A stretch of DNA of 64,000 bases from Acidobacteriota bacterium. Its GTDB lineage: Bacteria; Acidobacteriota; Blastocatellia; Pyrinomonadales; Pyrinomonadaceae. The stretch is taken from contig JADJBB010000021.1 of the NCBI GenBank assembly GCA_016703965.1, positions 62,001 through 126,000 on the forward strand, read 5' to 3'. Below, piece by piece: positions 57,148 through 64,000 of this stretch. Under the pieces are notes generated by a model. That model did no database searches, was not told where the DNA came from, and saw only the letters and a program-made list of their open reading frames with translations. Position numbers and translations under genes: made by a program. Every line of letters begins with the position of its first letter. Within the stretch, counting starts at the first letter, position 1.

Positions 57148-58692
57148 TTGCATCACGAAACCATAATTATCCTCGATTTTGGCTCACAGTACACGCAGCT
57201 CATCGCTCGGCGTGTGCGTGAGCAGGGCGTTTATTGCGAGATACATCCATTTCATCTATCGGCGGACGCGATCGCGGCGAAACGGCCGATGGGCGTTATT
57301 TTGTCTGGCGGGCCGTCGAGCGTGACGGATGAGGACGCTCCGCGCGTTGAGGAAGGGTTTTATCAAAAACTCAATGTTCCGATCCTCGGCATCTGTTACG
57401 GAATGCAGCTCGTTGCTCTCGACCTCGGCGGGTCGATCGAGCCGGCAAACCGCCGCGAATACGGCGCTGCTCGCGTGAAAGTTTTAAGCGGCAAAACGGC
57501 ATTGTTCAATGAACTTCCTTTCGAACTCGACGTCTGGATGAGCCACGGCGACCACATGACGCGTATGCCCGATGGTTTTGTCGCAGTCGCAACCAGCGAA
57601 GACGTGCCCACGGCGATCGAGAATCCGGAACGCGGCATCTACTGTGTTCAGTTTCATCCCGAGGTCAGCCACACGCCTTTGGGCAAGGAAATAATCAGAA
57701 ATTTCATATTTGATATTTGTAAATGCAAAGGCGATTGGACACCCGCGCAATTTATCAAGGAAGAGATCGAGAAGATCCGCGACATCGTCGGCCCGACCGA
57801 TAATGTTGTCTGCGGCCTATCGGGCGGTGTCGATTCGACCGTCGCGGCCGTGCTCGTCCACGAAGCGATCGGCGACCGGCAGACTTGCATCTTTGTGAAT
57901 AACGGATTGCTTCGCTACCGCGAGTTCGAAGACACCCTCGAGGTCTATAAAAACAATCTGCATCTCAACGTCCGCGGAGTCGATGCATCTGAAGATTTCT
58001 ACTCTGTCCTCGCAAATGTGGTCGATCCTGAACTAAAGCGAAAAGCGATCGGAGCCAAATTCATTGACGTTTTCGATGCCGAAGCGAAAAAGGTCGAGGG
58101 CACAAAATGGCTGGTTCAGGGCACGCTTTATCCCGATGTGATCGAGTCCGTCAGCCTGCGAGGTTCGTCCGTCACGATCAAATCACACCACAACGTCGGC
58201 GGCCTGCCGGAAAAGATGGACCTTAAGCTTATCGAGCCTCTGCGTGAGCTTTTCAAGGACGAGGTCAGGCTGATCGGCAAGGATCTCGGCATTCCCGACG
58301 AAATTCTCCAGCGGCATCCATTTCCCGGCCCCGGGCTCGGCGTTCGCATCCTCGGCGACATCACACCGGAAAAGGTCGAGCTGCTCCAAAAAGCCGATCG
58401 CGTCTTTATCGAGGAACTGCACAATTTCGGCATCTACCAGGACGTCTGGCAAGCCTTCGCCGTGCTGCTCCCGATCCAGTCGGTCGGCGTCATGGGCGAT
58501 TTCCGCACCTACGAACGAACCGTAGCCCTCCGAGCCGTCACCTCAACCGACGGCATGACCGCCGACTGGGCACGCCTGCCGCATGATTTCCTCGCGGCGG
58601 TCTCGTCGCGGATCACCAGCGAAGTCCGCGGCGTAAACCGTGTCGTCTACGATATCTCGTCCAAACCCCCAAGCACGATCGAGTGGGAATAG
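57148..58692 (+). CDS. guaA: GMP synthase (glutamine-hydrolysing)
   Basis: 514 residues. It converts XMP, ATP and glutamine to GMP, the last step of guanine nucleotide synthesis, in the cytoplasm. The N-terminal class-I amidotransferase domain has the catalytic Cys83 in GICYGMQ and the His/Glu pair in QFHPEVSHT. The ATP-pyrophosphatase domain has the PP-loop GLSGGVDSTVAA near residue 224. The C-terminal dimerisation domain ends in the conserved KPPSTIEWE. The start is TTG, with GGGAG about ten bases ahead. Length and all motifs are normal for the family. It stands alone on the plus strand. Confidence 0.97.
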   Translation: MHHETIIILDFGSQYTQLIARRVREQGVYCEIHPFHLSADAIAAKRPMGVILSGGPSSVTDEDAPRVEEGFYQKLNVPILGICYGMQLVALDLGGSIEPANRREYGAARVKVLSGKTALFNELPFELDVWMSHGDHMTRMPDGFVAVATSEDVPTAIENPERGIYCVQFHPEVSHTPLGKEIIRNFIFDICKCKGDWTPAQFIKEEIEKIRDIVGPTDNVVCGLSGGVDSTVAAVLVHEAIGDRQTCIFVNNGLLRYREFEDTLEVYKNNLHLNVRGVDASEDFYSVLANVVDPELKRKAIGAKFIDVFDAEAKKVEGTKWLVQGTLYPDVIESVSLRGSSVTIKSHHNVGGLPEKMDLKLIEPLRELFKDEVRLIGKDLGIPDEILQRHPFPGPGLGVRILGDITPEKVELLQKADRVFIEELHNFGIYQDVWQAFAVLLPIQSVGVMGDFRTYERTVALRAVTSTDGMTADWARLPHDFLAAVSSRITSEVRGVNRVVYDISSKPPSTIEWE

Positions 58693-59104
58693 AACGATCA
58701 CAGCTATAGCCACCCGGGAACGCAGGCTCCCTCGCTTGCAAGCGTTCCGCTTCGGGACGCTCAACGGACGTGATTTATTATTCAAGTTGAAAAATACTAA
58801 GCTCTTCACGCCGGAGGAACGGGCGTCGGCAAGCGGGGACGCATGCGCTCCAGTCACGTTTCACCAATCTCGCAAATACCTCTACCAATCTCACGCAAAC
58901 CGCTCGAAAACGGGGCATTTTCCTCTACCTACGCACATCCGGTTTTTGGCTCTCACGGCTTGGTGTGAATCACTGAAAGCCAGTATTTATAGGGCTCTCA
59001 GGACTTAGGATGGCAAAAGTGTGAATCGATTCACACTTTTTATGCGGTATTTTTTGGTAAAGTTTGGTGAAAAGTGATTTTACACAAAAAGTCACGTTAT
59101 CCGA
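58693..59104. other. Intergenic region after guaA
   Basis: No gene is supported. Near 58722-58755 GGAACGC and GCGTTCC flank a GC-rich stretch of the kind seen in dispersed intergenic repeats, and could form a loose hairpin after guaA. A 26-bp perfect palindrome lies at 59015-59040. Frames through here (for example 58640-59008 plus) overlap guaA and show no family pattern. Confidence 0.5.
59015..59040. repeat. Perfect 26-bp palindrome
   Basis: AAAAGTGTGAATC is followed directly by its reverse complement, with no loop. The A- and T-runs at the ends would allow a bidirectional terminator for guaA and the minus-strand gene at 59105, but the lack of a loop also fits an operator. TGTGAATC recurs once at about 58964. 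Confidence 0.7.
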
Positions 59105-59284
59105 TCACAGCTTTAAACGCTCGTATTGGGCATAGAGGGTCATGATCTCGGCGTTGAGTTTCCGTTTGGCGGCGAGGTCCTTTTCCTGGTCACGGACCTT
59201 TACCAGGTCCTCGATCTTTTGCTGCAGGATCTCGATCTTGGTCTCGGGCTTTTTGGGTTTTACGATCTGGTATTTGTTGTCCAT
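59105..59284 (-). CDS. Small coiled-coil protein
   Basis: 59 residues, starting MDNKYQIVKPKKPETKIEIL and ending YERLKL. It is almost entirely charged heptads (LQQKIEDLVKVRDQEKDLAA), so an alpha-helical coiled coil is likely. There are no cysteines or membrane segments. Codon use favours GAG, AAG, CTC and GCC, like the surrounding housekeeping genes, which supports real coding. I do not recognise a family. It lies in the same direction as the zinc-ribbon/helicase pair but beyond their terminator. Confidence 0.55.
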   Translation of the reverse strand: MDNKYQIVKPKKPETKIEILQQKIEDLVKVRDQEKDLAAKRKLNAEIMTLYAQYERLKL

Positions 59285-59358
59285 TTTGGTAGTGAGCAGT
59301 CAGCGGTCAGCAAAGAGCTGAGGAAGGCAGAATGCTGACCGCTGATCGCTGAAAGCTT

Positions 59359-59404
59359 AAAAAGGCCAATCAGATAACCTTGCGGTTTTCTGACTGGCCT
59401 TTTT
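59359..59404 (-). terminator. Intrinsic terminator of the zinc-ribbon/rhlE operon
   Basis: AAAAAGGCCAATCAG pairs with CTGACTGGCCTTTTT (one A-C mismatch), with a 16-base loop. A- and T-runs on both sides allow use on either strand. It lies ~45 bases after the stop at 59451. Confidence 0.8.
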
Positions 59405-59450
59405 GAAAGTAAAACTATCATCAGGTACGCGTTGATTCCCGAAGCTTGGT

Positions 59451-59804
59451 TTAGATCTGTGCGTGGATCAGCCGACGGGTTTGGTCGCCGAAGAGGACAT
59501 CGATCTTTTGGGGTTCGATGACCGCGGTAACTTCGCCATGACCGAACTTGTCGTGCGTCATGGCCTGGCCCTTGCGGTACTTGCGTGAACGGTCATAGGG
59601 CGAAGCAGCTCTGCCGCCGCTCGAGACCGAAACCGAGGTTTTTACGCCCCGGGCAAATGTACTGACCGTTTCACAGGTCTCGCAGGCAGCTTTGGTTATT
59701 TTGCCCTGTTTGGTGACGGTCACGACCTTGTGATTTTGCTCAAGGTCGCATGCCGAACACATCATTTCAACCGAATCGTCTACTGCGTAAGCTTTTTCTT
59801 TCAT
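59451..59804 (-). CDS. Zinc-ribbon-like small protein encoded with rhlE
   Basis: 117 residues. The N-terminal half has paired cysteines (MMCSACD and AACETCETV), a likely zinc ribbon. The C-terminal ~45 residues (YRKGQAMTHDKFGHGEVTAV, then IDVLFGDQTRRLIHAQ) follow the DUF3553-like/SH3-type pattern seen at the end of UvrD helicases, which often contacts nucleic acid or RNA polymerase. AGGTGA precedes the ATG. It begins 17 bases after the helicase stop, so both are co-transcribed. An RNA- or polymerase-binding role is plausible but not shown. Confidence 0.75.
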   Translation of the reverse strand: MKEKAYAVDDSVEMMCSACDLEQNHKVVTVTKQGKITKAACETCETVSTFARGVKTSVSVSSGGRAASPYDRSRKYRKGQAMTHDKFGHGEVTAVIEPQKIDVLFGDQTRRLIHAQI

Positions 59805-59821
59805 AATTTCACCTGCCTATC

Positions 59822-61021
59822 TTATCTGCGGCGGCCAAACGATCGGAAGCTCTTACGAGCCGACGTACCGTTTTTCTTGACTGCTGCAGGAGTAAAGTCG
59901 TGTCCGCCAAAATCAGGAAGGACAACGCGTTCGACTTTCTCACCCGTCAGACGTTCGATGGCACGCATCGAATGTTCTTCGGCAACGGTGAACAGCGTGA
60001 TCGCTGTTCCGTTTTTTCCGGCACGGCCCGTTCGACCGATGCGGTGAACGTAATCCTCCGGAGCCTCGGGTATATCATAGTTTATCACATGTGAGATCGA
60101 ATCGATATCGATACCTCGTGCCGCCACGTCGGTCGCAACCAGGACGTTCGTATGTCCGGATTTGAAGCTGCGAAGAGCAGCCTCACGCTGTGACTGTGAA
60201 CGGTCACCGTGGATGCGGTTCGATTTGTGGTCACGCTTCTCGAGGATATGGGCGACACGGTCAGCACCACGCTTAGTGCGGGTGAAAACCAGGACGCGGT
60301 CGAAGTTTTCCTTATCGAGCAAGTCGAGGAGGAGAGGCATTTTCGATTGCTGTGCAACCGGATATGCGGTCTGTTCGATCGTCACTGCGGCCTTGCCGCG
60401 TTTGCTAACCTCGATGAACGTTGGATCGGTTAGCATTGCATAGGCAATGTGCTCGATCTCGCCTGACATCGTTGCCGAGAAGAAAAGCGTCTGGCGTTTA
60501 GCCGGGATGACCTTGACGATGCGTTTGATCGACGGCAGGAAGCCCATATCGAGCATGCGGTCGGCTTCGTCGAGGACGAGATGCGTCAGTCCGCGGAAAT
60601 CGATCAAGCCCTGATCCATAAAATCGATCAGGCGGCCAGGTGTCGCGATGATGATATTTGCACCACGCTTGAGGCTGTCGATCTGACGTTTGTAACCGGC
60701 TCCGCCGATGATCGCCGTGCACGTGATGCCCTTAGGGGCGAACTCGCGGCAGGCAGCCTCGGTCTGGTTAGCCAATTCGCGCGTCGGCGAAAGGACGAGA
60801 ACCTTCGTTCCCGGTTTGTTCTTGCTCTCGCTCAACTGCTGAATGATCGGCAGAAGAAAAGCTGCGGTTTTGCCTGTACCTGTTTCGGCACTGGCGAGAA
60901 TGTCTCCGCCCTGAAGAAGGACCGGAATTGCTTGTTGTTGAACCGGCGTCGGTTCTGTGTAACCCATCTGCTCGCACTTATCCGTCAAAAACGGAAGCAA
61001 GCCTAAATCTTTAAAAGTCAT
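59822..61021 (-). CDS. rhlE: DEAD-box ATP-dependent RNA helicase (RhlE-type)
   Basis: 399 residues with all core motifs: the Q-motif (GYTEPTPVQQQAIPVLLQGG), motif I SAETGTGKT, Ia PTRELANQT, II VLDEADRMLD, III FSATM, IV/V ATDVAARGID, and VI HRIGRTGRAGK. A short basic tail (KSFRSFGRRR) favours RNA binding. RhlE-type helicases remodel rRNA or mRNA structures. No ribosome-binding site precedes the ATG. A perfect TATAAT lies only 12 bases before it (61034-61039), suggesting a very short or absent leader. The zinc-ribbon protein gene follows. Confidence 0.93.
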   Translation of the reverse strand: MTFKDLGLLPFLTDKCEQMGYTEPTPVQQQAIPVLLQGGDILASAETGTGKTAAFLLPIIQQLSESKNKPGTKVLVLSPTRELANQTEAACREFAPKGITCTAIIGGAGYKRQIDSLKRGANIIIATPGRLIDFMDQGLIDFRGLTHLVLDEADRMLDMGFLPSIKRIVKVIPAKRQTLFFSATMSGEIEHIAYAMLTDPTFIEVSKRGKAAVTIEQTAYPVAQQSKMPLLLDLLDKENFDRVLVFTRTKRGADRVAHILEKRDHKSNRIHGDRSQSQREAALRSFKSGHTNVLVATDVAARGIDIDSISHVINYDIPEAPEDYVHRIGRTGRAGKNGTAITLFTVAEEHSMRAIERLTGEKVERVVLPDFGGHDFTPAAVKKNGTSARKSFRSFGRRR

Positions 61022-61377
61022 TAATTAAATAAAATTATATCTACTGAAGACGCATCCTGCGCTTATGCCGGTAAACCTATAATTCACCGGAGCCATCACT
61101 GTGAATACAATTAAGTAAACACAATACGACTGCCGAATATTTCTTCGGGATTGTAATAAGAAGCTACTAACGCGGTGTGATCTTCAGTGAAACGGTAGCA
61201 AGGAAGGAACCTACGTTCGAGGAGTTCACCTTCTCAGGGAACATCTTCTAACAGTTATTAACGAACCGTGCCTCGAACTATCTATTACGCCCTAACATAA
61301 AGGCGAGTTTACCGTCGATGAATGAGATACGGAATTATCAAGTTATGAGATTACAACAGTTTACGATAAATAGCAAG
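61022..61377. other. Intergenic region between rhlE and the permease gene
   Basis: Apart from TATAAT (minus, 61034-61039) close to rhlE, I see no gene, RNA or repeat. Confidence 0.5.
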
Positions 61378-62946
61378 CTATTGTTTTGCGAGCCACTCCG
61401 CCGCGACTTCCTTAGGCGTTCGCTTGTTGCCGTCAACCTCGTAGTTCATCTTTCGCATTTCGTCGGTTGAGATGGCATTTTTAAGTTTTGAAAGAGTTGC
61501 TCTTAGCGTTTCGCTGACTTCCAGACGCGAGATGAACACTGCCTGGTAGGGCGGAAAGAAATGTTTATCGTCCTCTAGTTGGAATAGGTCAAGAGCGGCT
61601 ATCAAGCCGTCGGTCGAGTTGCCGGCGATAATGTCGAGCTGTTTGCCAGCGAGTGCGCGAACTGTAAGCGAGAGATCCATTTCGCGGGGCTGTTTGGAGA
61701 AGGAAAAACCGTAGGCTTTCGAAAATCCGGCGTATCCATCCGCTCGAGACATGAAATCCTGGCCAAATCCGGCTTGCCAATTTTTGGCGAGCGGCACCGC
61801 GTCGGAGATGGTTTTGAGATTGCTTTGCCGAGCGACTTCGCCGCGAACGAGGATCGCAAAATCATTTGAAAACCCGAGTGACGGACTGACGTCGAGCTTA
61901 AAATTTTCGGCGTATTCCGCTTTTGTCTGGTCGTAAACCGTCTGGGCATCGGTGATTGGAACATGTTTCAGGATAGCGGTGTAGGCGGTGCCGGTGTATT
62001 CGGGATAGACGTCGATCTTGCTGGAGAGCAGGCTTTCGTGGGCAATGTTGCCGCCGAGCTCGAATTGGCGTGTGACCGCTACGCCCTCCTTTTCAAGCAT
62101 TTGAGCGAGGATCTCGGCGAGGATAACTGATTCCGTAAAATCTTTTGAACCTACGACAACCGTTTTCTGATCTTTCTTCTCGATCCCGGTTTCGAGCGTG
62201 TTCTTTGAGATATCAGATCTGAAATTTGAAATAAAGCCGAGACCAACAACGATAGCCAGAGCGGCGGCTACTCCGGCGGCTATGAACCTTCGACGGCCCG
62301 CGTGTTTGCGTTCACCGATTGCGTAGCTCTTTTCAAATTGCCCGAGAGCGAAATCGCAGATCAGAGCGAGCAGAGCTGAGGCTAAGGCTCCGGCGATTAG
62401 TAGATTATTGTCGTTTTGCCGCAGGCCTCGGAAGATATATGTTCCCAATCCGCCTGCTCCAACTGCCGCTGCAACGGTTGCAACACCAACGGAAATAACC
62501 ACTGCGACACGAATCCCAGTCAACATAACCGGCATCGCGAGCGGCAGTTCGACGATCTTTAGCCTCTGCCATTCAGTCATCCCGAGGGCGATCGCGGCTT
62601 CCTTTGTTTTCGGATCGATCCCGAGAATTCCCGTGACCGTATTGCGGATAACCGGCAGCAGTGCGTAAAGTGCCAGAGCGATGATCGCAGTTCTAGCGCC
62701 GATGCCGCCGATGAATGGAATTGGGATCAGAAGCCCGAAAAGTGCGAGGCTCGGCACGGTCTGCATAATGTTCGCAAAGCCCAGTACCGGCGTTTGAAGC
62801 GACCTAACACGAGTCAGCAAAACACCAAGCGGAACACCAAACAGCACCGCGAAACCCGTCGAAATAAACACAAGAAAAATATGCTCGCGGGTCAGCGTGA
62901 GCAGCTCAGGCCAGTTTGAACTGAGGAAGCGAAGGAACTCTGTCAC
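61378..62946 (-). CDS. Osmoprotectant-type ABC transporter: permease fused to substrate-binding domain
   Basis: 522 residues. Residues ~10-210 are a ProW/OpuBB-like permease with six helices and the EAA loop (KEAAIALGMTEWQRLKIVEL). After an extra helix, residues ~270-520 form an OpuAC/OpuBC-type binding domain (VVVGSKDFTESVILAEILAQ, DVYPEYTGTAYTAIL, QLDIIAGNSTDGLI). Such fusions import glycine betaine, choline or related compounds. The binding domain would face outside, docked on its own permease. The GTG start shares its G with the TAG stop of the amidase gene upstream, so they are coupled. The ATPase gene is not in the window. Confidence 0.9.
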   Translation of the reverse strand: MTEFLRFLSSNWPELLTLTREHIFLVFISTGFAVLFGVPLGVLLTRVRSLQTPVLGFANIMQTVPSLALFGLLIPIPFIGGIGARTAIIALALYALLPVIRNTVTGILGIDPKTKEAAIALGMTEWQRLKIVELPLAMPVMLTGIRVAVVISVGVATVAAAVGAGGLGTYIFRGLRQNDNNLLIAGALASALLALICDFALGQFEKSYAIGERKHAGRRRFIAAGVAAALAIVVGLGFISNFRSDISKNTLETGIEKKDQKTVVVGSKDFTESVILAEILAQMLEKEGVAVTRQFELGGNIAHESLLSSKIDVYPEYTGTAYTAILKHVPITDAQTVYDQTKAEYAENFKLDVSPSLGFSNDFAILVRGEVARQSNLKTISDAVPLAKNWQAGFGQDFMSRADGYAGFSKAYGFSFSKQPREMDLSLTVRALAGKQLDIIAGNSTDGLIAALDLFQLEDDKHFFPPYQAVFISRLEVSETLRATLSKLKNAISTDEMRKMNYEVDGNKRTPKEVAAEWLAKQ

Positions 62947-64000
62947 TACTTCTTCGGAAACGTCGGTAAAAACTGCGGCGTCACGCGTCCTTTCGCCAGC
63001 TGTTCGAAGGCGTATGCATATTTGAGCAACTTTGGTTCTGACCAGGCGGTTCCCATAAACAGCATGCCGGTGGCCTGGATCGAGGCCGGGATCGCGGTAC
63101 CGTTTTGGGCAGTGCCGGCCGGTATCTCGCGAAGTCCGAGCGGCACCGTGATCGACGGATAGCCTGCCACCGCGGCTACTGAGTAGGCGGCTCCGCTTGT
63201 GGGGCCGACGAAGGCGTCGAGGTTATTTTTTGCGATCAGGCCATCGATGCCGTCTTCGCGGACGGATCTGCGGACTTTGGCGATGGCGACCGTGTATGCT
63301 TTATCTGTGAGATCGCCACGCTTTTGCGAATCGATGAATATCTCCTGACCGAAGATCTGGAGCTCCTTGTCCTTATTGTCTTCGTTAAATTTGATCAGGT
63401 CTTCGAGGGTTTTATATTTGCCTCCCCGAGCGGCTAGGTATTTCGCAATATCGGCCTTAAATTCGTATTGCAAAATGGCGAGCCGGTCGGCTTGTGTCGG
63501 TCCGTAATCTGGGAAGGTCACGTCAACAAGAGTTGCTCCCGCGTCTTTCATCTTATCGATAAACGGCTGGAAGTAAGCTTTGTAGAGATCGCCGTTCCGC
63601 TGCGGGGGTGTAAAAACGAGACCGAGTCGGGCACCTTCGAGGCCTCCGGCATCGAGAAATTTGGTGTAATCCTTTGCTTTTTTCTTATCAGCTTCAGCGG
63701 TCGCGGAATCGAGTTTGTCCGTTCCAGCGATCGCTCCGAGCAAAATTGCAGCGTCAGTTACGGTTCGCGTCATCGGCCCGGCGGTGTCCTGTGTATGTGA
63801 GATCGGGACGATCCCGGTGCGCGGGACGAGACCGACGGTCGGTTTGAGACCAACCACACCGTTGGTGACAGCCGGCGAGATTATCGAGCCATTTGTTTCA
63901 GTGCCGATAGCGACGGCACACAGATTGGCCGAAACCGAAACGCCTGACCCTGAGCTCGAACCACTCGGATTCTGATCGAGAAAGTACGGCATATTCGTCT
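62946..64000 (-). CDS. Amidase-signature family enzyme (5' end outside window)
   Basis: The frame enters from the right edge and encodes ~350 residues. NPSGSSSGSGVSVSANLC is the Gly/Ser-rich amidase signature with the cis-Ser and the acyl-accepting Ser of the Ser-cisSer-Lys triad. AIGTETNGSIISPA, GLKPTVGLVPRTGIVPISHT and DTAGPMTRTVTDAA are typical of AS enzymes. The Lys and the N-terminal ~150 residues lie outside. The C-terminus (FMGTAWSEPKLLKYAYAFEQ) is normal. It hydrolyses an amide; the substrate is unknown. Because it overlaps the osmoprotectant transporter gene by one base, its substrate may be related to what that system imports. Confidence 0.9.
   Translation of the reverse strand, partial: TNMPYFLDQNPSGSSSGSGVSVSANLCAVAIGTETNGSIISPAVTNGVVGLKPTVGLVPRTGIVPISHTQDTAGPMTRTVTDAAILLGAIAGTDKLDSATAEADKKKAKDYTKFLDAGGLEGARLGLVFTPPQRNGDLYKAYFQPFIDKMKDAGATLVDVTFPDYGPTQADRLAILQYEFKADIAKYLAARGGKYKTLEDLIKFNEDNKDKELQIFGQEIFIDSQKRGDLTDKAYTVAIAKVRRSVREDGIDGLIAKNNLDAFVGPTSGAAYSVAAVAGYPSITVPLGLREIPAGTAQNGTAIPASIQATGMLFMGTAWSEPKLLKYAYAFEQLAKGRVTPQFLPTFPKK

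Noticed and set aside
58640..59008. Plus-strand frame overlapping the end of guaA
   Set aside because: It overlaps a certain gene in another frame and has no recognisable features.

Overview
The window looks like a chromosomal segment of an Acidobacteriota bacterium, most likely class Blastocatellia. The pointers are Oar-type receptors with a carboxypeptidase-regulatory N-terminus, very long secreted beta-helix/Calx-beta/BACON proteins, caspase-like peptidases joined to WD40 or sulfatase-modifying-factor domains, a Ser/Thr kinase with a DUF4384-like tail, and roughly balanced GC. The taxon is inferred from family content; no rRNA is present.

Layout. (1) 0-4.7 kb: the end of an unknown gene, an M1 metallopeptidase, then a decayed stretch holding a frameshifted response regulator, tandem PPC-like domains and a frameshifted SGNH hydrolase. 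(2) 5.0-19.8 kb: a compact minus-strand respiratory block. It encodes CcoS-like protein, Rieske, cytochrome b, a seven-heme cytochrome c, CcoN, CcoO, a heme-less CcoP-like anchor, an Fe-S flavoprotein, a SafE-like membrane protein, CcoG, a small membrane protein and CcoI. At its promoter end sit an Rrf2 repressor and, divergently, a PAS-LuxR regulator, each with a four-cysteine motif. (3) 20.5-52.5 kb: a minus-strand block of signalling and surface genes: Ser/Thr kinase, caspase-FGE protein, coiled-coil OmpA-like protein, Oar receptor, three giant paralogous secreted proteins in a row, a WD40-caspase and a DUF4384-like protein. (4) 53.7-64 kb: tRNA-Asn, then ordinary genes: S41 peptidase, AraC-type regulator, guaA, a small coiled-coil protein, a zinc-ribbon protein with an RhlE helicase, a fused osmoprotectant permease/binding protein, and an amidase that runs off the edge.

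Structure. The intact tRNA-Asn(GTT) at 53.7 kb has two 3'-half copies, at 5.03 and 19.80 kb. Both copies are in the same orientation, and both are followed by the same ~150-200 bp sequence carrying direct repeats. These three sites exactly frame blocks (2) and (3), as expected for two integrative islands stacked in one tRNA gene. A tRNA-Thr 3' half at 52.9 kb marks another junction. No integrase was found.

Function. Block (2) reads as a self-contained low-oxygen respiratory chain in which the heptaheme protein could stand in for cytochrome c1, soluble cytochrome c and CcoP. Block (3) may be a surface-display plus kinase/caspase system. Its giant proteins share a nearly identical tail and differ in the head, which suggests recombination-driven diversification. 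At least six single-base frame breaks occur in the accessory parts and none in the respiratory or housekeeping genes. Some may be assembly errors.
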